Positions 39,440 through 48,146 are shown, counted from the stretch's first letter. The stretch is DNA of 64,000 nt from Vibrio algarum (GCF_028204155.1 NZ_JAQLOI010000003.1:992001-1056000), one strand, 5' to 3'. The notes: generated by a model from the sequence alone, not told the origin. Translations and numbers: made by a program.

Positions 39440-39922
39440 GTGAAAACCATCAATCGACTAGTTTTTATTTTGTGTGTTGTTTTTAGTACGTATACATATG
39501 CAAAAAATGATGTTGCTCCAGATTTTCCTATCAATATGAAGAACCAAGAAACGAGCTTGCATGCCTTGTCAAAGGAAAGTTGGATCTATTTGGATTTTTG
39601 GGCTAGTTGGTGCGGTCCCTGTCGATATTCATTTCCTTTTATGAATGAGCTACAAAGTGAGTTTGGCGACAAAGGGTTAAAAGTCGTTACGGTTAATGTC
39701 GACAAGGAAAAGTCATTAGCCGATCAGTTTTTGAATGATAATCCGGCAAATTTTACGGTTGTTTATGATTCGAATGGCGACATCGCGAGCGCTTATAAAG
39801 TGCCTGCAATGCCTACCAGTTATTTGATCAAAAATGGTGAGATTGTGGGTATACATATCGGTTTCAAAACGAGTGATAAGCGTGAATTAAAAGAACAAAT
39901 AAGGGCGTTAATTCAGCCTTAA
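39440..39922 (+). CDS. TlpA/ResA-like periplasmic thioredoxin
   Basis: It starts with GTG after an AAAGAGG site. The 160-residue protein has a signal peptide (about 1-21) and a thioredoxin fold with the active site WCGPC in FWASWCGPCRYSFP, and cis-proline in PAMPTSYLI. TlpA/ResA-type proteins reduce or shuffle exported thiols, often for a specific cofactor or metal-binding client. It is the first gene of a run with DUF4266, DUF3570 and ApbE, so a redox partner of the Cys-rich DUF4266 tail is a reasonable guess. Confidence 0.9.
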   Translation: MKTINRLVFILCVVFSTYTYAKNDVAPDFPINMKNQETSLHALSKESWIYLDFWASWCGPCRYSFPFMNELQSEFGDKGLKVVTVNVDKEKSLADQFLNDNPANFTVVYDSNGDIASAYKVPAMPTSYLIKNGEIVGIHIGFKTSDKRELKEQIRALIQP

Positions 39923-39931
39923 GGGACGAGA

Positions 39932-40153
39932 ATGAATAGTATTAAGATCTCAATGATGGTAGTCGGTGTTTGTCTATTAGCGGCCTGTAGCCAATTGGGT
40001 GTTCAACCATGGGAAAGAGATCTGCTTGCTGATCCGCGTATGGAATTGCAAGGGAATGAAGTTGATAAAAGTTTTGATGATCATATTTATTTTAGTAAAG
40101 AAGCCACAAGTGGTGGTCGTGGCAGCGCTGCGGGAGGTTGCGGATGCAATTAA
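39932..40153 (+). CDS. DUF4266 small lipoprotein with Gly/Cys tail
   Basis: This 73-residue product has a lipobox (LLAAC, Cys19), the conserved QPWERDLLADPRM segment and a Gly-rich C-terminal tail ending in GGCGCN. The two closely spaced cysteines at the end are the striking feature. It begins nine bases after the TlpA stop and overlaps the DUF3570 start. The role of DUF4266 is unknown to me. The tail could bind a metal or take a modification, and TlpA may handle its thiols. That is inference. Confidence 0.88.
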   Translation: MNSIKISMMVVGVCLLAACSQLGVQPWERDLLADPRMELQGNEVDKSFDDHIYFSKEATSGGRGSAAGGCGCN

Positions 40154-41439
40154 CCAACATAGGAAAAATTAGCAGCGCTCTTGCGGTTGCGAGTCAATTA
40201 CTGATTTCTCCGAACGCGCAAGCGGATGAAAGTAATTCAGATGCCATGTGGGATTTTGATAGTGCATTTTTATACTATGGAGAAGACTCTGACAGAGTTA
40301 TGGCTTCAGAAGGAATGTTTGCTGCGAAAAGAACCAATGGCGACGGGCAAGTGTTTAGTTCCAAGCTCACGATTGATGCACTAACAGGCGCATCTCCAAC
40401 CGGAGCGGTAGCACAGAATGAAGCGCAAACCTTTACTAGGCCTTCTGGAGATGGTTCTTATGTAGTGGCTCCCGGTGATACGCCGTTAGACGATACTTTT
40501 CATGACACACGTGTTCAGCTTAATCTAGGTTGGAGTTCACCTATTAATCGCGTCTGGGATTGGTCTACTGGACTTCATTTGAGTAAAGAGTACGACTACC
40601 TTTCTTTAGGTGGGAATCTGGGTTTTACTCGTGCCTTGAATCAAAATAATACAGAATTTTCGATGGGGATTGGCGGATACTTCGATACTATAGAACCGGA
40701 AGGTGGAGTGCCTGTAGGTGGTTCGGAAATGGTGTATCGTAATGACTATTCATCCGATGCTGAATTTAACGCAGCCTTTGAAAATACGCGTCGAGATAGC
40801 AGTGAAACTAAGGCCACGACTGAGTTGAATTTTGGTGTGAGTCAAGTAATTAACCGGTGGTTAATCACATCATTTAATTACAACTATTCACTGGTTAGCG
40901 GTTATTTAACCGACCCATTTAAGCTGATGAGTGTTGTCGATGATTCAGGTACTACTCAGCAAATTTTATACGAAAATCGCCCTGATTCACGAACCAAACA
41001 TGTCTTGTTTTGGCAGACTAAAGCTAATATTAGCGGGCAAGTTTTAGATGTGAGTTATCGGTATATGTTAGATGATTGGGAAATGGATTCTCATACTATC
41101 GATTTGCGGTATAACTATACGTTTAGCAACAATCATTATTTTGAACCTCATATTCGTTTTTATACTCAATCCGAAGCCGATTTCTATTCGCCTTATTTAA
41201 TGGAATCGTCGCAAGTACCTGAGTTCATGAGTGCCGATTATCGACTAGGCAAGATGAACACATACACTTTAGGCTTTAAATATGGCTTACCAATTAATGA
41301 TGATGAATTAGCATTTAGGTTAGAGTATTACGTCCAGCAGCCAAAAAATGCAGGATTTGACGAGCCAGGACAATTAGCACAACAAGATCTATATCCAGAA
41401 ATTAGTGCCATTATCGCGCAAGTCAATTATTCGTTTTAA
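40144..41439 (+). CDS. DUF3570 outer-membrane beta-barrel protein
   Basis: The ATG at 40144 follows GGGAGG and overlaps the DUF4266 gene by 10 bases; a TTG six bases upstream is less likely. The 431-residue protein has a signal peptide (ending about NAQA-DE), many alternating aromatic strands, and a C-terminal Phe (VNYSF) of an outer-membrane barrel. DUF3570 proteins recur beside DUF4266. The function is unknown to me; it may be a channel or an electron-transfer-related barrel. Translation is coupled with DUF4266. Confidence 0.88.
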   Translation: MQLTNIGKISSALAVASQLLISPNAQADESNSDAMWDFDSAFLYYGEDSDRVMASEGMFAAKRTNGDGQVFSSKLTIDALTGASPTGAVAQNEAQTFTRPSGDGSYVVAPGDTPLDDTFHDTRVQLNLGWSSPINRVWDWSTGLHLSKEYDYLSLGGNLGFTRALNQNNTEFSMGIGGYFDTIEPEGGVPVGGSEMVYRNDYSSDAEFNAAFENTRRDSSETKATTELNFGVSQVINRWLITSFNYNYSLVSGYLTDPFKLMSVVDDSGTTQQILYENRPDSRTKHVLFWQTKANISGQVLDVSYRYMLDDWEMDSHTIDLRYNYTFSNNHYFEPHIRFYTQSEADFYSPYLMESSQVPEFMSADYRLGKMNTYTLGFKYGLPINDDELAFRLEYYVQQPKNAGFDEPGQLAQQDLYPEISAIIAQVNYSF

Positions 41440-41456
41440 GCAAACCAAGGAGATAT

Positions 41457-42350
41457 ATGGTTACTGACGGAGTTGTACTAGATTGGAAAGGTGACCACTG
41501 GCGGGGGTCGTTCCCTGCCATGGCAAGCACATGTGAGATATTACTTGAGCCTTGTGAGAAGGACATCGCTGCCCAGTTACTCAACAGTGCGGCTACAATT
41601 ACTCGGGGCATAGAAACAAAATTTAGCCGGTATAGAGACGGCAACTTGTGTGCTCAGCTTAATTGTAGCAATGGAAAAGCGGTCGCGATTGATGAAGAAA
41701 CATTTCGTCTGTTTCAGTTTGCGGACACTTGTTATCAAGTGAGTGAAGGGATGTTCGATATTACTTCGGGTGTTTTAAGAAAAGCGTGGCAGTTTGACGG
41801 AAGCGACAAAATCCCCACTAAAAATCAGGTTACGCAGTTATTACCGTTTATCGGTTGGGATAAAATTCGATTCGATGAAAAGCAGGCTTTTATCCCTAAA
41901 GGGATGGAAGTCGATTTTGGTGGTATAGGTAAAGAATACGCCGTTGATAAAGTGGCTGCAGAAATGAAGTTATTGGCAGCAGAAATATCGGTGCTTATTA
42001 ACTTCGGTGGTGATCTGGCGATAAGTCGGCCTAAGTTGTCGAGTAAACCTTGGCTCGTTGGTTTTGAGAGGCCATTAAATAACGACGACCATAAAGCGAT
42101 TAATTTGGTTAAAGGAGGACTAGCAACAAGTGGAGACGCTAATCGATACCTACTTAAAAACGGTGTTCGCTACAGCCATATCTTGAACCCCAAAACAGGC
42201 TATCCAGTCGAACATGCCCCTAAGCAAGTGACCGTTGGTGGGAGTAATTGTATTCAAGCAGGGCTCATTAGTACGATAGCAATGCTGCAAGGAGGAGAAG
42301 CGAGAGCTTTTCTTGAAGCGCAAGGAATACCGTTTTGGTTAATAGAATAG
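41457..42350 (+). CDS. apbE: FAD:protein FMN transferase (ApbE), without obvious signal peptide
   Basis: This 297-residue protein follows an AAGGAG site. ApbE motifs are visible: PAMASTCEIL near the N-terminus, VDFGGIGKEYAVDKVA, INFGGDLAI and GVRYSHILNPKTGYPV. The enzyme attaches FMN from FAD to Ser/Thr of target proteins, usually in the periplasm. Unlike most ApbE proteins, this one begins with an acidic, soluble sequence and shows no signal or lipobox. It closes the TlpA-DUF4266-DUF3570 run, 17 bases after DUF3570. Confidence 0.9.
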   Translation: MVTDGVVLDWKGDHWRGSFPAMASTCEILLEPCEKDIAAQLLNSAATITRGIETKFSRYRDGNLCAQLNCSNGKAVAIDEETFRLFQFADTCYQVSEGMFDITSGVLRKAWQFDGSDKIPTKNQVTQLLPFIGWDKIRFDEKQAFIPKGMEVDFGGIGKEYAVDKVAAEMKLLAAEISVLINFGGDLAISRPKLSSKPWLVGFERPLNNDDHKAINLVKGGLATSGDANRYLLKNGVRYSHILNPKTGYPVEHAPKQVTVGGSNCIQAGLISTIAMLQGGEARAFLEAQGIPFWLIE

Positions 42351-42399
42351 TGCCAATGCGTAAAAATAACGGTGTAACAATAGGAATGTATTGATCTAC

Positions 42400-43578
42400 T
42401 TAAGCTGATTTTTCTTTGTTTCTAGAGACATAATCTACCGACTCACCGACGTTAATCCCATATTGCTCTGCTTGGATACATTTTACAATTTGCACGTTTT
42501 CGATGGTTTCTAGATCAATATAACTCACATCGCAATACTGCCGTGTGGCAAGGTCATAAAATGAATAGACACGCGGTTTAGTAGAATCTTGCGTATTTCT
42601 ATTGTCTACAATCGCAAGTTTATCTGAGCTAAGTTCAACGACAGAACCGGCTGGGTAAGAACCGACACAATCAATAAATCGTTTCACTAACTCTTCGTCC
42701 AGTTCCCCTTCTGCTGCCATTTTTCTTATGATAGAAAATGCTTTTGTATGCGTAAAACCTTGCTTGTAACATCGTGTTGCGGTTAATGCATCAAATACAT
42801 CGCAAATCGCAATAATTCTGCCATTGATCGGGATATCAGTATCGGCTAATCCTCTTGGATAGCCATTACCGTTTAACTTTTCATGGTGTAGAGCGGCTGT
42901 ATTTAATGACAACTTAGAGACACCCGGTGTTTTTTTAAGTCTTTTGATTGATTCGGTAACGTGAGACTTCATGACTTCGAATTCAGCAGTAGTAAGACGA
43001 GCTGGCTTATAAAGGATACTGTCGGGAATATCGACTTTGCCGATATCATGCAATATGGCACCAATAGCCATATGATGGATTATCTCTTCATCTAAATTTA
43101 AATATCGAGCGAACATGGCCGTTAATGTCGCAACGCCTAAAGAGTGCTCCAATAGATACTGATCTTTGTCTCTGATATTTTGCAGACAGCCAATAGCGTT
43201 AGGGTTTTCAAATAGAGTATTGATATATTTACGCGTGGTAACTTTTACCTCGTCGATATCAATCTGCAACCCATTCTGGATATTGTCAAAAACCTTTTTT
43301 TGTACTTCTTTAGACTCGTTAAGGATCTCTTGTGCTTTTTCTATTTCTTCAAATACGCTCTTACTTTGAGCTGTTTTTAAAGGGTTTTTAGATTTGGGAA
43401 ACTTACGTTTGGTAGGATCGACTAAAACCTTGGTAACACCCGATTTTTGAAGCTGATCAAGTGCGGCTTGATTTCTAATCCAACTGGCACTACTTAGCCG
43501 AAAATTACTCGCTTGTTCAGTAATTTCAACTACGTACATTCCTACCTTTAGTTCGGAAATTTTAATCTCATTGTGCAT
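42400..43578 (-). CDS. HD-GYP domain phosphodiesterase with DUF3391
   Basis: This 392-residue protein has an N-terminal DUF3391 domain (about 1-115, KVGMYVVEITE...LVDPTKRK) and a C-terminal HD-GYP domain. The latter has HDIGKVDIPDSILYKPA, ALHHEKLNGNGYPRGL and DVFDALTATRCYK. It is predicted to hydrolyse cyclic di-GMP. No receiver domain is present, so the activity must be controlled otherwise. It is the third cyclic-di-GMP enzyme in this window and is alone on its strand. Confidence 0.92.
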   Translation of the reverse strand: MHNEIKISELKVGMYVVEITEQASNFRLSSASWIRNQAALDQLQKSGVTKVLVDPTKRKFPKSKNPLKTAQSKSVFEEIEKAQEILNESKEVQKKVFDNIQNGLQIDIDEVKVTTRKYINTLFENPNAIGCLQNIRDKDQYLLEHSLGVATLTAMFARYLNLDEEIIHHMAIGAILHDIGKVDIPDSILYKPARLTTAEFEVMKSHVTESIKRLKKTPGVSKLSLNTAALHHEKLNGNGYPRGLADTDIPINGRIIAICDVFDALTATRCYKQGFTHTKAFSIIRKMAAEGELDEELVKRFIDCVGSYPAGSVVELSSDKLAIVDNRNTQDSTKPRVYSFYDLATRQYCDVSYIDLETIENVQIVKCIQAEQYGINVGESVDYVSRNKEKSA

Positions 43579-43722
43579 TTATGAATCGGTGCCTATTAGA
43601 ATTGTTCAAATTATCAACATAAGTAACTGATGTAGCATAAGTATAATGGTTTTTCCTAGTAATGGAGTACTGCTTTTCGCATAGAATGTGAATAGTATGC
43701 TGCTCGACAGAATAAAATAACA

Positions 43723-43893
43723 TTAATTGTCGTTGTACTTCGTTCTTTCATCGTTTTTCTTTTTTACTAACAGCATCCAAAAATCGCATGCCACTCTATC
43801 AGCGGTAGTCGGGTTTCCCCAAGCTCCGCATACATCGACTGGCTTACCAGTTGAACGAATAAACTGCCTGCAGTTTCCACAGCATTTTTTCAT
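43723..43893 (-). CDS. Small Cys-rich protein, 56 residues
   Basis: The ATG at 43893 follows an AAGAGA site. The product has cysteines at 4, 5, 8, 22 and 36 (MKKCCGNC, VCGAW, ACDFW), suggesting a small metal-binding or redox fold, and a basic, Lys-rich C-terminus. There is no signal peptide. I recall similar short proteins starting MKKCCG.C in marine gammaproteobacteria, without a known role. It stands alone between the HD-GYP gene and the LysR gene. Confidence 0.7.
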   Translation of the reverse strand: MKKCCGNCRQFIRSTGKPVDVCGAWGNPTTADRVACDFWMLLVKKKNDERTKYNDN

Positions 43894-44053
43894 CGATTTA
43901 TCTCTTGTTCATTGAAAGTGTAGACCAAGAATATACGTGGCTTTTCCGCCGATATTGATATTGCCTGATGTTTGAGTCTTCGCCCAACTTAAATTAGCCC
44001 GCTTGTCTCTTTGCTTTGTCGGTTGGCAAAATAAGATTTAAGAAAATCGAGTA

Positions 44054-44908
44054 TCACCCTGATTTTTTTGAATCAGAAGCACCTGGAGCAAAAACGCCAT
44101 AAACATGAATAGGTGAAAGAAAATAATCATCTAAAACCGTTTCTAATTTTCCTTGTTTAAGTCGAGGAGCAACATCATAAACCGGAATGCGCCCCAATCC
44201 GTGCCCACCTTCAACGAATGCGGTTCTTGCGGCCGCGTTGTTGGTGGAGATGCTCCCAGCCACTTTTACTCGAAATGATCGAGTGCCTTTGGTTAATTCT
44301 AACGTTGTAGACGATTGCTTGTAAACGACCCATGTATGAGTATCAAGATCGGTCGGAGTTTTAGGACGGCCATGTTTATTGAGGTAATCTGGTGATGCAC
44401 ATAAACAGGTTTGAAGGGTCGATAATTTACTGGCGATTAAACCCGAGTCTGGTAAAGGGGCTCCACGGATAGCTAAATCGATACCTTCTTGAATAATGTT
44501 AATAACATCATCTGATAACATGACGTCTAAGTCTATTTTTGGGAATTGTTCTTTAAACTCATTGAGCGCAGGGACAATCAACTGCAGCCCCACATTTACT
44601 GGGCAGGTAATCTTAATCAAACCTTGAGGTTCGTTTTTAAAATTGTCCATCTTTTGCTGTGCAAACTGAGCTTGTTCAGTGATCACTCGACAACTTTCGT
44701 AATAGGCTTTTCCAGCTTCGGTGAGAGATAAGCTTCTTGTCGATCGGTTAATAAGCTTTACACCCAAGTTATCTTCTAGCTTCTTCATATGGTAACTGAC
44801 CACTGTTCTAGAAAGATCCACTTGTTTTGCCGCTGCACTAAAGCTGCCTTGCTCAACAATATGGGTGAATACCACCATACTTTTTAGTTGCTCAATTGAT
44901 AGGTTCAT
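44054..44908 (-). CDS. LysR-family transcriptional regulator
   Basis: The start MNLSIEQLKS at 44908 matches the usual LysR N-terminus; the open frame extends further upstream but reads as non-coding. The 284-residue protein has the LysR winged helix (FTHIVEQGSFSAAAKQVDLSRTVVSYHMKKLEDNLGVKLINRSTRSLSL pattern, about 8-57) and a substrate-binding domain. It is divergent from a DJ-1/PfpI gene 136 bases away, which it probably controls. Confidence 0.88.
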   Translation of the reverse strand: MNLSIEQLKSMVVFTHIVEQGSFSAAAKQVDLSRTVVSYHMKKLEDNLGVKLINRSTRSLSLTEAGKAYYESCRVITEQAQFAQQKMDNFKNEPQGLIKITCPVNVGLQLIVPALNEFKEQFPKIDLDVMLSDDVINIIQEGIDLAIRGAPLPDSGLIASKLSTLQTCLCASPDYLNKHGRPKTPTDLDTHTWVVYKQSSTTLELTKGTRSFRVKVAGSISTNNAAARTAFVEGGHGLGRIPVYDVAPRLKQGKLETVLDDYFLSPIHVYGVFAPGASDSKKSG

Positions 44909-45044
44909 ACTCTTTACAGCTATTGTTCTAATAATTGAACTAATATAGTTCAAAATTAGGTCATTGTCTAAATAGGATGACGAATATATAGTAAGTTCCA
45001 TACCCAATAAGGTCATTCAACGAATTGAAAAAGAGAAAACAATC

Positions 45045-45736
45045 ATGACAAATACAACAGAAAAAAAGTACTGATGGTTCTTACGTCACATTCAGAGTTA
45101 GGCAATACAGGTAAAAAAACCGGATTTTGGGTTGAAGAATTTGCTTCCCCTTATTACGCGTTTCTGGATGCTGGCATTAAGGTGACTCTAGCTTCTCCTG
45201 CAGGTGGACAACCTCCGATTGACCCTAGTAGCGAACTGGAAGACTTTCAAACAGCCGCTACAAAACGATTTGATGAAGATAAAGCTGGTCAACTACAACT
45301 GGCAAACACGCTAAAGCTAGAAGAGATGAACGAATCTGAATTCGATGCAGTATTTTATCCAGGCGGCCATGGACCATTATGGGATCTTGTTGAAGATAGC
45401 AATTCAGTTTCATTGGTTGAATCATTTCTTGCGAATAATAAGCCTGTTGCTGCAGTTTGCCACGCAACGGCCGTATTATTAAACGTAAAAGACGCTGAAG
45501 GTGAGTACGTTGTGAATTCAAAAGCGGTGACGGGCTTCAGTAATACCGAGGAAGAAGCGGTTCAGCTAACCGAAGTCGTTCCTTTCTTGTTAGAAGACGA
45601 GCTGAAAAATCGTGGTGCTGACTATCAAAAAGTAAGTGATTGGACTCCGTTTGTTGTACAAGATGGGCTTCTTGTTACTGGTCAAAACCCAGCGAGTTCA
45701 GAGTCTGCTGCTGAAAAATTATTGGGTATGCTGTAA
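45045..45736 (+). pseudogene. DJ-1/PfpI family protein, frame broken at an A7 run
   Basis: The frame from 45074 codes for a DJ-1/PfpI protein (type 1 glutamine-amidotransferase-like fold) with the nucleophile Cys in AAVCHATAVLL, a FYPGGHGPLWDL loop and a TGQNP segment. The ATG at 45045 starts in another frame and stops after nine codons. An extra A in the seven-A run (45061-45067) would join them as MTNTTEKKVLMVLTSHS, the expected N-terminus. So the full protein is about 230 residues. Relatives include Hsp31/YhbO-type stress proteins and deglycase candidates. The divergent LysR gene likely regulates it. Confidence 0.85.
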
Positions 45737-45774
45737 TACCAATTTAAAGTTAATGGTTAGACATTAATAAATTT

Positions 45775-45806
45775 AAGCCCGTTTGTGATTCACAATCGGG
45801 CTTTTT
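45775..45806 (+). terminator. Terminator of the DJ-1 gene
   Basis: AAGCCCG pairs with CGGGCTT, with an inner TTGTG/CACAA stem, and ends in TTTTT, 38 bases after the stop at 45736. Confidence 0.85.
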
Positions 45807-45867
45807 CAATTGCACGTTAAGTGTTAACGTTGTGTGACTATCTTACTTTTAACATCAGAGGCACAAC

Positions 45868-45963
45868 ATGAAATTCTTATGGCTCAAACTACTTGTAACG
45901 GTACTTGTTTTTGCTGGGCTGTTTGCCGCGGTATATTTAAAAGTAGCCAGTGGTAGTATCTGA
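45868..45963 (+). CDS. Small single-pass membrane protein, 31 residues
   Basis: The ATG at 45868 is preceded by AGAGG six bases away. The product is nearly all one hydrophobic segment (about residues 3-25, FLWLKLLVTVLVFAGLFAA) with a short hydrophilic C-terminus. It is a typical small inner-membrane protein. No homologue is recognised. It is a single gene between the DJ-1 terminator and the convergent RRM gene. Confidence 0.65.
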   Translation: MKFLWLKLLVTVLVFAGLFAAVYLKVASGSI

Positions 45964-45995
45964 TCTTTGTGCTGATAGATATGGCTTTTCAGACA

Positions 45996-46235
45996 CTACT
46001 GATTAGCTCTTTTCACTCTGATTTTGTTGTTAGCCACCGTTTTTTGATTTAAGGCCGTAATGGCAGAGGTCGCTTCGCTCTCTTCTGGCATTTCAACAAA
46101 TGCAAACCCCTTTGATAGTCCTGTTTCTTGATCCAAGACTAAGTTGCATTGTTTTACTGAACCAAATTCAGAAAATAGGGTGCGAAGTTCTTGTTCGGTG
46201 GTAGAGCGAGCAAGGTTGCGAACTAAAAGTTTCAT
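45996..46235 (-). CDS. RRM-domain RNA-binding protein
   Basis: This 79-residue protein is a single RNA recognition motif with RNP2 (LLVRNLA) and RNP1 (KGFAFVEM) and the conserved aromatic residue in that motif. It is similar in size to the small RRM proteins found in marine gammaproteobacteria and cyanobacteria, whose roles are mostly unknown; some are cold-induced. It is alone on its strand and convergent with the small membrane-protein gene. Confidence 0.9.
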   Translation of the reverse strand: MKLLVRNLARSTTEQELRTLFSEFGSVKQCNLVLDQETGLSKGFAFVEMPEESEATSAITALNQKTVANNKIRVKRANQ

Positions 46236-46404
46236 AGAAAACCTGTATATTAAATTATAGTCTCGATTGTCTCAGGTATTGCTAGGTGAACCAAGCTCTA
46301 ATTGTTAGTTTTTTCTTTCTGTTTACCCTCTGTTCTACTTGAGTTTCAACCTATTCGAGCTATTGTCTTAATAATATTCATATATGTTGATAGGAAGGTA
46401 CGCC

Positions 46405-46878
46405 ATGATAAAACTCAGAAAAATGCGAGATGATGAGTTTTCGGCCTATCGGCAATACTCTATGTTAGCCTATGGAAGTGATTTAGCTGAAAATTACGGT
46501 TATACATTGAATGAAGCTGCAGATATCGCAGATAACAAGTTAACGGAATGCTTCCCCGATGGTATAGAAACAAGTGACCATGAAATGTACTGTATTGAGT
46601 TTGGTGTTGAATCGGCTGCTCAACTAGTTGGCTATTTATGGTACAAAGTTGCCGAACCAGATAAAACCGCCTTTATCTATGATTTTTATGTGTTTGAAGG
46701 TTTCCGAGGTTGCGGTATTGGAACTCAGGTTTTTTCCAAACTGGAGTCTCGCTTAAAAGCGAGGGGTGTCGAATTTCTTAATTTAAGAGTGGCGTCTAAT
46801 AATGAACGAGCAAAAAAACTGTACCAAAAACTGGCATTTAATGTCACAGGGTACAATATGACCAAGAAAATTGACTAA
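46405..46878 (+). CDS. GNAT-family N-acetyltransferase
   Basis: The ATG at 46405 lies seven bases after AGGAAGG, so I prefer it to the upstream ATG at 46384. The 157-residue product is a typical GNAT with a FEGFRGCGIGTQVFSKLESRLKARG acetyl-CoA loop and a C-terminal NNERAKKLYQKLAFNVTGYNM. The substrate is unknown. It may be cotranscribed with the second GNAT gene nine bases downstream. Confidence 0.85.
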   Translation: MIKLRKMRDDEFSAYRQYSMLAYGSDLAENYGYTLNEAADIADNKLTECFPDGIETSDHEMYCIEFGVESAAQLVGYLWYKVAEPDKTAFIYDFYVFEGFRGCGIGTQVFSKLESRLKARGVEFLNLRVASNNERAKKLYQKLAFNVTGYNMTKKID

Positions 46879-46887
46879 AAATGAGTC

Positions 46888-47442
46888 GTGGAGAAAAGTT
46901 CGGTGTTTTATAGAGAAATAGACAGTGAGGTAAAATTAGCGTTAGTCCATAAGTCTTTTGCCCCTCGATATGCCCAGTTAGCGAAAGAAAATTTTGAATA
47001 TCTTGAAGAGTGGTTAGCTTGGCCGCCACACTGTAAAAGCAAGCTAGATTTTGAAGAGTTCGTACAGCACTCTTTACATGATTATGCCGACGGTAAGTCA
47101 ATGGTGTGTGCAGTTTTTTATCAGAATGAGTTGGTTGGGAATGCCAGCTTTAATACTATAAACCACGACTTGAAAAAAGTAGAAATAGGCTATTGGCTTG
47201 CTAAGCCTTTTCAAGGTAAGGGCGTCATGACTCGTGTATGCGGGGCTCTAATTGAAATAGCGTTTTCGGAATTTGATATGCAGAAAATTCAAATATCGGC
47301 AGCAGTAGAAAATAAACCGAGCCGCTCGGTTTGTGAACGCTTAGGAATGACGTTAGAAGGTGTCATTACAAATGAAGAATACCTTGGTGGTCGCATTGTC
47401 GATCATGCCATTTACGGATTACATAAAGATAAAATTAAGTGA
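46888..47442 (+). CDS. GNAT-family acetyltransferase, RimL-like
   Basis: This 184-residue protein has a GTG start. The LALVHKSFAPRYAQLAKENFEYLEEWLAW N-terminus, GYWLAKPFQGKGVMTRVCGALIEIAF, and SVCERLGMTLEG segment mark the RimJ/RimL group of GNATs, which acetylate N-terminal residues of ribosomal proteins or other targets. The substrate is not known. It overlaps the next gene (HAD) by four bases, so the pair is coupled. Confidence 0.85.
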   Translation: MEKSSVFYREIDSEVKLALVHKSFAPRYAQLAKENFEYLEEWLAWPPHCKSKLDFEEFVQHSLHDYADGKSMVCAVFYQNELVGNASFNTINHDLKKVEIGYWLAKPFQGKGVMTRVCGALIEIAFSEFDMQKIQISAAVENKPSRSVCERLGMTLEGVITNEEYLGGRIVDHAIYGLHKDKIK

Positions 47443-48065
47443 TTGAATTAATTATATTTGACTGCGATGGTACGTTAGTAGATAGCGAGCTTTTATGTAA
47501 TGAAGCGTTAGCTATCAAACTTGCTGAACTCGACATTATAGTGAGTCCCCAAGAGTTAGTAGATAGATTTCGAGGGGTAAAGTTTACCGACATTCTTGCT
47601 GTTATAGAAGTCGAATACTCAATCGCCTTACCTGCCAATTTTGAAGTTGAATATCGTGAAAAGGTAAAGGCACTGTTTGCACTTTCTTTAACGGCTAACG
47701 AAGGGGTGAAAGGGCTACTTGAAAGCATCCAATTACCAATGTGTGTAGCCTCGTCAGCACCTAGACCAAAAATAGAACAAGCGTTAGCACTGACTAATCT
47801 GAATATGTTTTTTAAGCAAAATATATTTAGCTGCTTCGACATTGGGATATGGAAACCAGAACCCGATATTTTCCTACACGCCAGTGAGGAAATGGGATAT
47901 AAACCTGAGAATTGCTTAGTCGTTGAAGACAGCCCAGTAGGGATACAGGCTGCAAAAGCCGCGGGAATGAAAGTGGTTCTTTACGATCCTCATCATATTC
48001 ATTCGGATATAAAAGCAACTTATCGAGTTTCATCCATGCTAGACATCCTTAGGTTATTGTCATAG
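47439..48065 (+). CDS. HAD-superfamily phosphatase
   Basis: It starts with GTG inside the GNAT stop codon region (four-base overlap). This 208-residue protein shows HAD motif I DCDGTLVDSE, motif II (CVASSAPRPK), and motif III/IV (KPEPDIFLHASEEMGY, CLVVEDSPVGIQAAKAAGM), with the small helical cap. It is like the beta-phosphoglucomutase/YieH group that dephosphorylate sugar phosphates such as 6-phosphogluconate. The substrate is not resolved by eye. Confidence 0.88.
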   Translation: MIELIIFDCDGTLVDSELLCNEALAIKLAELDIIVSPQELVDRFRGVKFTDILAVIEVEYSIALPANFEVEYREKVKALFALSLTANEGVKGLLESIQLPMCVASSAPRPKIEQALALTNLNMFFKQNIFSCFDIGIWKPEPDIFLHASEEMGYKPENCLVVEDSPVGIQAAKAAGMKVVLYDPHHIHSDIKATYRVSSMLDILRLLS

Positions 48066-48146
48066 GTTACTTTACCATATACTCGATTTTCTCAATATTT
48101 ACGTTAGGTAAATAGCATGATACATGCGCACCATTAAGGATAATTT

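Noticed and set aside
43727..43915. Plus-strand 62-codon frame
   Set aside because: It is opposite the Cys-rich gene (43723-43893), whose Cys pattern and ribosome site are more convincing.
44909..45016. Longer LysR N-terminus
   Set aside because: The extra residues do not look like LysR; the family start MNLSIEQL lies at 44908.
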